Below are positions 1-7,209 of a stretch of 50,667 nucleotides of DNA, in pieces (positions within the stretch are counted from its first letter, which is position 1; every line of letters begins with the position of its first letter). Origin of the DNA: an uncultured Pedobacter sp. (GTDB lineage: Bacteria; Bacteroidota; Bacteroidia; Sphingobacteriales; Sphingobacteriaceae); NCBI RefSeq assembly GCF_946480185.1, contig NZ_CAMLIG010000030.1, positions 1 to 50,667 on the forward strand. Direction: 5' to 3'. A model generated the notes under the pieces. That model made no database searches. It saw nothing but the letters and a program-made list of their open reading frames with translations, and had not been told where the DNA came from. A program made the translations under genes and the position numbers.

Positions 1-257
1 TTAGGTGGTCAGTTTGCCACGGAATCATATGGTCACTTTCTCCGAAATATACAATCTGTTTTTCTTTCAATAATATACCGCTCGGTATACTCTTTTGCCC
101 GTTTCCAAGGCGCACTGCCAGCAAAGTATCCCCGGAGGATACTTTCAACCCCCTCAGTGATAGCTTAGGGCAAGAAAAGTAGGGCTCTGCCCAACTTCCG
201 CTTGCTCCTTAAAATAGGACCGTTCGTCTAAATAATTTGTGGAAAATTCCACCGCAA
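1..257 (-). other. Left-edge region, possible start of a gene running off the window
   Basis: No complete gene is visible. Read on the minus strand, one frame stays open from about 200 down to the window edge but has no good start in its upper part. An ATG at 26-28 preceded by GGAGAA would give a product beginning MIPWQTDHL that continues off the left end. This could be the first codons of the next gene of the element (downstream of the helix-turn-helix gene) or chance. I cannot name a product. Confidence 0.2.
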
Positions 258-530
258 TTATTCCGATGCTCCATTACCTTCCAATAAGCTGATGATGTCT
301 TCACGTTTATAGTAAAGCGAACCTCCAATTTTGGTAAAGGTTAAAGTCCCGTTTACACGAAGCGTCTGCAAAGTTCCGGGAGAAATGTTCAAAAACTTAC
401 GCACTTCATAGCTTTTAAGCCATTCTTTTGGTGTCTCAAATTTTCCGGGTCTGATGATTTTGTGAATCTCGGTAAGCAGTTCTGCTTTGAACTGATAAAG
501 GTCCTCTTTGGTGAGAATTTCTACTGACAT
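258..530 (-). CDS. Small helix-turn-helix DNA-binding protein (excisionase/MerR-like fold)
   Basis: A 90-residue protein starting MSVEILTKEDL. The N-terminal half is a charged helix. The C-terminal half carries the winged-helix pattern seen in excisionase-type 'helix-turn-helix domain' proteins: a segment like WLKSYEVRKFLNIS, then a TLQTLRVNGTL recognition-helix region, then a wing ending YYKREDIISLLE. The frame extends 28 codons further upstream, but the start at 530 removes an unrelated basic stretch and matches the usual length of the family. Such proteins sit close to integrases in Bacteroidota ICEs and act as excision factors or transcriptional regulators. Its place about 1.7 kb from the integrase fits, but which of the two roles it plays is not visible. 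Confidence 0.75.
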   Translation of the reverse strand: MSVEILTKEDLYQFKAELLTEIHKIIRPGKFETPKEWLKSYEVRKFLNISPGTLQTLRVNGTLTFTKIGGSLYYKREDIISLLEGNGASE

Positions 531-594
531 AATTTTGCTTTTGTAGGTTTGTAAAATGCGCCGAGTGAGAACTAAATTTTTGCCATCACGGCTT

Positions 595-705
595 TTATTT
601 CTTGTCCATCTCAACGTTTAGCTTCTTCAAAATTCGGAACTGCTTTTGGATAAATATCACAACCTCAACCGGAGTTGTGAGTTTTTTTTTAAGATCATTT
701 TTCAT
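595..705 (-). CDS. Possible 36-residue basic peptide
   Basis: A short reading frame directly upstream of the helix-turn-helix gene, on the same strand, beginning MKNDLKKKLTTPVEVV and ending NVEMDKK. It is lysine-rich with an amphipathic middle part. The coding strand has a run of nine A residues giving three lysines. It has no recognisable domain. The position, 64 bases before the next start on the same strand, would allow co-transcription. It may equally be a chance frame. Confidence 0.3.
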   Translation of the reverse strand: MKNDLKKKLTTPVEVVIFIQKQFRILKKLNVEMDKK

Positions 706-970
706 GGTAGATAAAAAATAGGCACAGCCGAATTGCGCTTTACAAAAATAAAAAGAATGTCAGAGAATATCCTGTCTAAAATATGGACTGGATATTTGGT
801 GGTTTCATATCCGTATAGATTTAAGACAACTATAGATTGATTTTCACAAGCTGTCTTACTTGTTTTAGGGCACTTTTAAGTTTTGGCGCCTATAATAAGT
901 GCAGAAGATATCAATAAAACTACCTAGATGAAATTGATAACTTCTATAAGCAAAAGCTTTAACTATTAGG

Positions 971-2062
971 TTAGTACGATTGATTGATCCGGTAACTGGT
1001 ACTTCTTCCAGCACCTTCTTGTATGAGGATGTCTTTTTTTAATAAATCTTGAATATCCCTCAAAGCCGTATCTGTTGAGGTTTTTGTCATTTTCGCCCAT
1101 TTGGAAACATTTAATTTCCCAAAGAAATCGTCTAATAAAACCTGTAGCATTTTTTGCTGTCTGGCGTTAAAATCTAATGACTGTTGTACTTCCCAAAATC
1201 TAGCTCTTTCTAACGCTTTTTCAATGGTTTTTTCTGTACTTTCCATAGACCGATATAGACAATCTAAAAACCAATTAAGCCATTCGGTAATGTCTAAATC
1301 TCCTTTTTGTGTACGTTCCAGAATTGCATAATAGCTATTGCGTTCCTGCTGTATTTGGGCGGACATGGAATAAAAACGCTGTGGGCTTTGATCTGCCCGA
1401 GCTAATAGTAAATCAGCAATAGCTCTGGCAGTACGCCCGTTACCATCATCAAATGGGTGTATCGTTACAAACCACAGATGTGCTATTGCCGCCTTAATTA
1501 CCGCATCCATTTCTTCTTTACCATTTAACCACATTAGAAAGGTTTGCATTTCCTTATGTAATCTATTAGCTTCCGGTGCTTCAAAATGGACAATTTCTTT
1601 ACCCATATATCCAGAAGTTACTTGCATTGGATGTTTTCGCCAAGCGCCAACATTTATTTTGTACATTCCACTTCTTCCAGTAGGGAATAATGCGGCATGC
1701 CAGCCAAACAGGCGTTCTTCTGTTAACTCGTCCGTATAGTTTTGTGTTGCATCCAACATCATTTCTACCACACCCTCCACATTTCGTTCAGCATGTATAG
1801 TACCGGCAACTTCTATTCCCAGCCGTCTTGCAATTGAAGACCTAACTTGTTCTGGGTTCAATAGCTCTCCTTCAATTTCGCTGGATTTTAAGACATCTTG
1901 AGTTAGGGTATATAACAACGTCTCTTCCTGGAACCTAAACCCCAAAGCCTTAACCTGCCCTAAAATTTTACCTTGTTGATGTCTAACTTTACCAAGCTTT
2001 GCTGATAAACTATCTGAGTTCCATTGAAAATCTGGCCACTGTTTTAAAAAGTGTATGTACAT
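971..2062 (-). CDS. Fic family protein with N-terminal DUF4172-type domain and C-terminal winged helix
   Basis: A 363-residue Fic protein beginning MYIHFLKQWPDF. Fic domains usually transfer AMP (or another nucleotide part) from a nucleotide to a target protein hydroxyl. The catalytic motif HPFDDGNGRTAR is intact (catalytic His about residue 202). Upstream of it, SSEIEG (about residues 60-65) matches the (S/T)xxxEG inhibitory helix, so this is a self-inhibited class II Fic enzyme. The last 70 residues (…WAKMTKTSTDTALRDIQDLLKK) form a winged-helix DNA-binding domain. The frame could start 20 codons earlier, but that would place coding sequence over one of two palindromic operators; the start used here leaves both upstream. 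The neighbouring operators suggest the protein represses its own gene. The target protein is unknown. Confidence 0.9.
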   Translation of the reverse strand: MYIHFLKQWPDFQWNSDSLSAKLGKVRHQQGKILGQVKALGFRFQEETLLYTLTQDVLKSSEIEGELLNPEQVRSSIARRLGIEVAGTIHAERNVEGVVEMMLDATQNYTDELTEERLFGWHAALFPTGRSGMYKINVGAWRKHPMQVTSGYMGKEIVHFEAPEANRLHKEMQTFLMWLNGKEEMDAVIKAAIAHLWFVTIHPFDDGNGRTARAIADLLLARADQSPQRFYSMSAQIQQERNSYYAILERTQKGDLDITEWLNWFLDCLYRSMESTEKTIEKALERARFWEVQQSLDFNARQQKMLQVLLDDFFGKLNVSKWAKMTKTSTDTALRDIQDLLKKDILIQEGAGRSTSYRINQSY

Positions 2063-2076
2063 AATCATTGCAAATA

Positions 2077-2157
2077 TGCGGTAAATATAAAATTTAATTA
2101 CCGCATATTTAAAACCATTCATATTTTATGCGGTAATTATCGCAGGTAATTACCGCA
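2077..2157. promoter_or_regulatory. Two identical-geometry palindromic operators upstream of fic
   Basis: Two inverted repeats built on the same half-site. The distal one (2129-2157) has perfect 11-bp arms TGCGGTAATTA / TAATTACCGCA around a 7-bp spacer. The proximal one (2077-2105) has arms TGCGGTAAATA / TAATTACCGCA, one mismatch, and also a 7-bp spacer. The two are offset by exactly 52 bp, about five helical turns, so they lie on the same DNA face. They end 14 bp before the fic start. The likely ligand is the winged-helix C-terminal domain of the Fic protein (inference). Confidence 0.75.
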
Positions 2158-2190
2158 ATTATGCGTTGAATACTAATTTAAATTGTTAAG

Positions 2191-2221
2191 ATGAGCCGAT
2201 TATTTTTATTAATCGGCTCAT
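2191..2221 (-). terminator. Hairpin after the integrase gene
   Basis: Perfect 12-bp arms ATGAGCCGATTA / TAATCGGCTCAT with a 7-nt loop, five bases beyond the integrase stop codon. There is no strong T run behind it on the minus strand, so it may be a weak terminator or a transcript-stabilising stem. Confidence 0.55.
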
Positions 2222-2226
2222 TGATC

Positions 2227-3453
2227 TCAGCCTAAAATCTTTCTTAGAGAAGCCATATCGCTCCCAAGTTTACTTTCTACAACCTTAGCGTAAATTTGTG
2301 TTGTACTCAATTTTGTATGGCCAAGCATCTTACTGATTGATTCAATAGGAACTCCGTTTGTAAGCGTTATGGTTGTCGCAAAAGTATGCCGAGCAATATG
2401 AAATGTAAGCGGTTTGGTAATTTCACAAGCAGTTGCAATTTCTTTGAGGTAGCTGTTCAGTTTTTGGTTGGAATAAGTTGGTAATAGTTTCCCTTCAGAA
2501 AGTGCTTTAGGATGCTCCTTATATTTTTCGATAATGTCGATAGCTTTGGGCAGTAAAGGAACAGTGACTGGTGTACTGGTTTTTTGTCGGGAAGTTTTTA
2601 TCCATAGCTCGCCATCTTCTATGTTTACGACATTTGAGGGCAAAAGATTAAAAACATCTATATACGCCAAGCCTGTGTAACAACTGAAAACAAAAAGATC
2701 TCTTACGGTCTGCAAGCTCGAACGTGTAAAAGTATGCTCTTCCAATCTCTTAAGTTCTTGTTTAGTCAGAAATTCACGTTCGGTTTTCTCAAACTTCAAT
2801 TTATAAGCATGGAAAGGGTCTTTATCAATCCACTCATGTTTTAGCGATAAATTAATCATCTTGAAAAATCGCTCTAAATGTTTCATGACGCCATTGTTCT
2901 GCAAAGCGATTTTTCCTTGCTTATTTTTAAGCCGGCGAAGGAAAAAATCAAAATCCATAATAAACTTATAATTCAGTTCGGAAAGATATTTGTCATTTGT
3001 GCCGTATTTCTCTTTCAGAAATTTTTTAAGGTATTTCTGCGTGGTGTAGTAGTTTTTCATTGTACCCCAAACCAAAATGCTACCTTCTTCCTGATTGTGA
3101 AGCTCAATTAATTTAAGGATGGTAAATTCCTGCTTATCCCCTCCGATAAATTTATTCTTAACGAGTTCAGCGGTAATCAAGGTTTTCTGCAATACCAATT
3201 CCTGATAGGAGGCAACAATTCCAGATCGAAATTCTTCTAGATAGTTGTTCAGTTTGACAATTTCTGGTTTTGTCCCTTTTGCAGTTCCTCTTTTTGCATT
3301 CCAATTAATTTCAGATATGTTTTGTTTGAGCGCCATGTCTGAGCGTTTTCCATTTACTGTGATTCGAACATAGATAGGCGCTTTGCCCTCTTTATCTTTT
3401 CTATTCTTTCTAATAAAAAAGAACATTCCAAAGGTATTTTGTGGTGTATTCAT
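2227..3453 (-). CDS. Tyrosine recombinase (ICE integrase, IntDOT-like)
   Basis: A 408-residue site-specific recombinase that would integrate and excise the element. It has an N-terminal arm-binding domain (about 1-100), a core-binding SAM-like domain (about 105-220) and a catalytic domain. Catalytic residues visible are Lys291, His352 and Arg355 (HIARH), His379 (LGHTKL) and nucleophile Tyr388 (STTQIYAK). The first catalytic arginine, usually in a TGLR motif, is replaced: TGLAYID has Ala263. Loss of this 'Arg I' is a known trait of Bacteroides conjugative-transposon integrases such as IntDOT, so the enzyme is probably active. The gene points away from a tRNA 3'-end fragment 520 bp upstream, the expected attachment core, and from direct repeats that may be arm sites. 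Confidence 0.93.
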   Translation of the reverse strand: MNTPQNTFGMFFFIRKNRKDKEGKAPIYVRITVNGKRSDMALKQNISEINWNAKRGTAKGTKPEIVKLNNYLEEFRSGIVASYQELVLQKTLITAELVKNKFIGGDKQEFTILKLIELHNQEEGSILVWGTMKNYYTTQKYLKKFLKEKYGTNDKYLSELNYKFIMDFDFFLRRLKNKQGKIALQNNGVMKHLERFFKMINLSLKHEWIDKDPFHAYKLKFEKTEREFLTKQELKRLEEHTFTRSSLQTVRDLFVFSCYTGLAYIDVFNLLPSNVVNIEDGELWIKTSRQKTSTPVTVPLLPKAIDIIEKYKEHPKALSEGKLLPTYSNQKLNSYLKEIATACEITKPLTFHIARHTFATTITLTNGVPIESISKMLGHTKLSTTQIYAKVVESKLGSDMASLRKILG

Positions 3454-3561
3454 AACATTTGAAGCTTAAAATGACTGATTATAAAGGAAAAAAATCTAAA
3501 ACCAGTCAAAATTTTTTGATTAAAATTTTAAATATCAGTCTTTTATGATTCCTAAACGGTT

Positions 3562-3867
3562 ATAAAAATAGGGCACCGAATAGGACACAGAATGATTATT
3601 CAGGTATGCGTTAAAGCACTTCTGAGACAGTTTTCTGGGTTTTCTAGTTAAAGGGATAATTCTTAGGACATTTTGTTTTGAACTCATATCATTTAATTTG
3701 TTTATAAATGATTGGTTTTGAAATTGCCCCTTTTTAATAGGACACCCTGTTTGTATTAAACAACCACAAAACCAATCAAAATTAATTAGTAAATAATTGA
3801 ATATCAGATATTTAAAATATTACAAGTCCAAATATAGAGAATAAAAATAGGACACCGAATAGGACAC
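3562..3867. repeat. Direct repeats next to the integrase, candidate arm-type integrase sites
   Basis: The 27-bp stretch at 3562-3588 is repeated at 3841-3867 with one mismatch; both contain two spaced AGGRCAC units (ATAGGRCACC then AATAGGACAC). A further single unit AATAGGACACC lies at 3736-3746. The DNA before each long copy is also similar: AAAACCARTCAAAATT followed by AATATCAG, at about 3498-3540 and 3769-3805. This points to an ancestral duplication of about 275 bp. Repeats flanking the att core beside an integrase gene are typical arm sites for tyrosine integrases; binding is inferred. No gene is visible between the integrase start and the tRNA fragment. Confidence 0.6.
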
Positions 3868-3913
3868 CTTTACATTGGTTTTGATTGATATATATTGGTT
3901 TGATAAAAATGAA

Positions 3914-3947
3914 AAAACCCCTTAAATAATACAATTTAAGGGGTTTT
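3914..3947 (-). terminator. Intrinsic terminator downstream of the tRNA fragment
   Basis: Perfect 14-bp arms AAAACCCCTTAAAT / ATTTAAGGGGTTTT around a 6-nt loop, followed on the minus strand by a run of T. It lies 23 bp past the 3' end of the tRNA fragment in that fragment's own orientation, exactly where a tRNA gene's terminator would be. Confidence 0.75.
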
Positions 3948-3970
3948 AGTGACTTTTCGTAGCCTAAAAG

Positions 3971-3986
3971 TCGGGATGGCAGGATT
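3971..3986 (-). other. tRNA 3'-end fragment, probable attachment-site core
   Basis: Read on the minus strand, AATCCTGCCATCCCGA is the 3' half of a T-stem followed by a 7-nt acceptor strand and discriminator A. The acceptor would pair with a 5' CGGGATG, which is common in bacterial tRNA-Pro, though the identity is not certain. Upstream of it the T-loop and the rest of a tRNA are missing, so this is a displaced 3' end, as left by an element integrating into a tRNA gene. Together with the terminator and the nearby integrase it marks an element boundary. Confidence 0.65.
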
Positions 3987-4164
3987 TGGATCCTTCTCTC
4001 TAAATATTTATACATCAGATATTTACAAAATAAAAATCTAACTGTTCACTCTTTTGTTCGCTTACATGAATGAAAGTTAAAATTAAGGAATTTTTGAGAT
4101 ATGTACAACTAATAATTACTTGAAGAATACATATTCACATTTCAATACATGAAACATTTTTAAG

Positions 4165-6681
4165 CTAATCAATGTTAGCTCTCCTTAATCTTAAAGCATT
4201 TAAAATGACAGATACTGAACTAAAGCTCATCGCCAATGCGGCTATCATCGGAGAGAGTAGCAATCCGAATACAGGATAAAGAACTCCGGCTGCAATTGGA
4301 ATTCCAATAACGTTGTAACCTAGAGCAAAAATCAAATTCTCTTTTATATTTCGCATTACTTTATGGCTAAGCATTTTTGCTTTAAAAATACCGTTTAAAT
4401 CGCCCTTAACCAAAGTGATGGCAGCACTTTCAATAGCAACATCTGTTCCTGTGCCCATGGCAATGCCAATATCTGCTTGAGAGAGTGCAGGAGCATCATT
4501 TATTCCATCTCCCGCCATAGCTACTTTTTTACCTTCAGCCTGCAATTTTTTTATCTCCTCCAATTTGTTATCAGGAAGCATTTGTGCTTTATAGCCATCT
4601 AAATTTAAAGTTGAACTCACCGCCTTTGCAGTATCTTCATTGTCTCCGGTAAACATGATCACCTTTAGACCTTCCTTTTGTAATTGATGAATAGCTTCTT
4701 TGCTAGTCTCTTTAATTTTATCAGAAATCACCACAAAGCCAACTGCTTTATTTCCTATTGAAAGGTAAGAAACCGTTTTACCGTGCTTTTGCTCCGCTTG
4801 AACTTGCTTGCTTAAATCTTCATCAATTTCTGCCTGTACTTGCTCCATTAATTTTTTATTTCCTAATGCGAGCGCTTCGCCATTCAATTCACCAATCACT
4901 CCCTTACCCGTAACGGCTTCAAATTTTTCAATCAATTTAATATCAATATGTTTTTCTTTTCCATAACTTAAAGTGGCTTGCGCAAGTGGATGCTCACTGT
5001 TTTTATTTAATGCAATTATCCTTTCCAAAATATCACTTTCAGAATATTCCTTTTGTGTGCTGATGATTTTTTCAACAGACGGCTTACCTTCTGTAACAGT
5101 TCCTGTTTTATCAATGACCACGACATCCATTTTGTCCATTTTTTCCAATGATTCTGCATTTTTTATGAGCACACCAGATTTTGCTCCTTTACCTACACCT
5201 ACCATCACAGACATAGGAGTTGCTAATCCAAGAGCACATGGGCAGGCAATAATTAACACCGCAATAGCATTTACAAAGGCAAAAATATAGGAAGGTTCTG
5301 GTCCATAAATAGCCCATATCATAAAAGTTATCACAGAGATCAATACCACTATTGGGACAAAATATCCAGAAATGGTATCTGCCATTTTTTGAATTGGTGC
5401 TTTGGAACGACTGGCATTATTTACCATCTCAATAATCTGAGAAAGCAAAGTTTCTGAACCTACTTTCTCCGTCTCCATCACAAAAGATTTATTACCGTTG
5501 ATGGTGCCAGAACTTACCTTATCACCTATTATTTTAACTACCGGAACTGGCTCACCAGAAATCATGGATTCGTCTATCACAGCTTCACCTTCTTTTATGC
5601 TTCCATCAACCGGGATTTTCTCACCAGGTTTCACCCTTAATAAATCGCCTTCATGAATATCATCTATAGAAACTTCCACCTCTTCTCCATCTATAATTTT
5701 TACCGCTTTGTTAGGTGCCAGTTTCAGTAATTCTTTAATGGCACTATTTGTTTTCCCATGTGCCCTTGCTTCTAAAACCTGACCTAATAAAACGAGTGTT
5801 AAAATAACAGTTGCTGCCTCAAAATAAACATACACTGTACCTGCATCGGTTTTAAATTGATCCGGGAAAACATCAGGAAACAATAGCGCAACTACACTAA
5901 AAAGCCATGCCACGCCAGAGCCTATACCTATCAGTGTGAACATATTCAAGTTCCAAGTGACGATGGATCTCCATGCTCTTTCAAAAAACATACCTGTTGC
6001 ATAAAATACAACAGGTATGGAGAATACAAATTGAACCCAATTCCAGTATTTCAAATCCATCAATTTATAAATTGGATTATTTGGAATCATCTCTGACATC
6101 GCAATCAGAAATATTGGAATTGTGAAAGCAGAAGCAATCTTTAATTTTTTTAATAGATTGCTATAGGTCTTGTCCTCTTCATCCAAATCAGGTTCTATGG
6201 GTACCAAATCCATCCCACAAATAGGGCAAGCCCCAGGTTCATTCCTGATGATTTGTGGATGCATAGGGCAGGTATAGGAGGCTTCTTTTTTTAAGGAAGG
6301 TGCCTGCACTAAATCCATCCCACAAACAGGGCAATTCCCAGCTTCATCATAAGTCTTATCTCCCTCGCAATTCATTGGGCAATAAAAAGCCCCTTTTCCA
6401 TCCTCACCTGTTGATTTGTTTTTTGTTGGCTTATCACCTATAGGATGCTGATGATGTTTTTCCTGATTCTTTTTAGTTAACACTTCGATATGATAATCTC
6501 CTGCACTACTAAGGACTTTTTGCAATTCTCCAAGATCAACATGTTTCTCCATGTGAATGGTGGCTATGGGAGGTGCTAAAGAAACTTTGGAAGACACACC
6601 CTTGATTGAATTAAGCGCTTCCTCTACTTTTGAACGGCAGCCATTACAGCTCATTCCATCTATTTTATAAGTGTGTTCCAT
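4165..6681 (-). CDS. copA: Copper-translocating P1B-type ATPase with HMA and two heavy-metal-binding domains
   Basis: An 838-residue inner-membrane pump that exports Cu(I) from the cytoplasm using ATP. It begins with an HMA domain (GMSCNGC, Cys12 and Cys15). Two short heavy-metal-binding domains follow, around residues 99-125 and 137-163, each with a C-P-M…C-x-x-C-G-M-D-L pattern. The membrane CPC motif (IACPCALG, about residue 482), the phosphorylation site DKTGT (about 523), the SEHPLA motif and the hinge GDGINDAPAL are all present. It is the last gene of the copper cluster, 31 bp after the DUF305 gene. The CPC signature supports copper or silver over zinc. Confidence 0.95.
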   Translation of the reverse strand: MEHTYKIDGMSCNGCRSKVEEALNSIKGVSSKVSLAPPIATIHMEKHVDLGELQKVLSSAGDYHIEVLTKKNQEKHHQHPIGDKPTKNKSTGEDGKGAFYCPMNCEGDKTYDEAGNCPVCGMDLVQAPSLKKEASYTCPMHPQIIRNEPGACPICGMDLVPIEPDLDEEDKTYSNLLKKLKIASAFTIPIFLIAMSEMIPNNPIYKLMDLKYWNWVQFVFSIPVVFYATGMFFERAWRSIVTWNLNMFTLIGIGSGVAWLFSVVALLFPDVFPDQFKTDAGTVYVYFEAATVILTLVLLGQVLEARAHGKTNSAIKELLKLAPNKAVKIIDGEEVEVSIDDIHEGDLLRVKPGEKIPVDGSIKEGEAVIDESMISGEPVPVVKIIGDKVSSGTINGNKSFVMETEKVGSETLLSQIIEMVNNASRSKAPIQKMADTISGYFVPIVVLISVITFMIWAIYGPEPSYIFAFVNAIAVLIIACPCALGLATPMSVMVGVGKGAKSGVLIKNAESLEKMDKMDVVVIDKTGTVTEGKPSVEKIISTQKEYSESDILERIIALNKNSEHPLAQATLSYGKEKHIDIKLIEKFEAVTGKGVIGELNGEALALGNKKLMEQVQAEIDEDLSKQVQAEQKHGKTVSYLSIGNKAVGFVVISDKIKETSKEAIHQLQKEGLKVIMFTGDNEDTAKAVSSTLNLDGYKAQMLPDNKLEEIKKLQAEGKKVAMAGDGINDAPALSQADIGIAMGTGTDVAIESAAITLVKGDLNGIFKAKMLSHKVMRNIKENLIFALGYNVIGIPIAAGVLYPVFGLLLSPMIAALAMSFSSVSVILNALRLRRANID

Positions 6682-6712
6682 GATATGGTTTTAATAGTAT
6701 TTGAAATATGAT

Positions 6713-7192
6713 TTATTTCATCCTTGCCAATATGGCTTTCATTTCTGCAATTTCTTCCTTTTGAGCTTTAATGATCTCATCTGCCAATTTCCTCACCTCT
6801 GGATCTTTGATGTTCGCGTTTTGACTGGTCATGATTGCAGATGAATGGTGAGGGATCATGGCTTTCATATACTGTTCATCTCCAACAGGCGTCTGGGTTC
6901 TTAAAGCAGTAAGCACTAATCCGAAGACCACTATACTTCCTACAATGATGGCATTATTCATCTTCTTATTCGGATACATTTCACCCATCATCAATAGCAT
7001 GATGATGGACATAGGGCACACCATCAATAGCGCCATGTAAATCCGCGTAAGACTTACGTAAAAGTGGTCAATATCTACAATGTTGATGAACATGATGAGG
7101 TACATCACAATAAATGATATGCCCATTGTTGTGGCGAATTTGCCATAACCCATTCCTTTTTTTTGATTGCTGTTTGATTGATTGTCTTCCAT
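6713..7192 (-). CDS. DUF305 domain membrane protein
   Basis: A 159-residue protein starting MEDNQSNSNQKKG. It has three predicted hydrophobic segments and a short C-terminal DUF305 tail with the MIPHHSSAIMTSQ motif, whose His and Met residues are candidate metal ligands. DUF305 proteins often accompany copper-resistance genes. The longer frame starting at 7240 would overlap the end of the upstream oxidase gene and adds an unlikely leader, so the inner start is preferred. A role in periplasmic copper binding is likely from context; no biochemical role can be read directly. Confidence 0.85.
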   Translation of the reverse strand: MEDNQSNSNQKKGMGYGKFATTMGISFIVMYLIMFINIVDIDHFYVSLTRIYMALLMVCPMSIIMLLMMGEMYPNKKMNNAIIVGSIVVFGLVLTALRTQTPVGDEQYMKAMIPHHSSAIMTSQNANIKDPEVRKLADEIIKAQKEEIAEMKAILARMK

Positions 7193-7209
7193 TTTTCTAA
7201 AATTTAATT

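Noticed and set aside
1101..1331. Plus-strand frame opposite fic
   Set aside because: Shadow of the Fic coding sequence without start signal or family features.
3812..4015. 67-codon minus-strand frame over the tRNA fragment
   Set aside because: It runs through the terminator hairpin and the tRNA 3' end; the reading is a by-product of those sequences.
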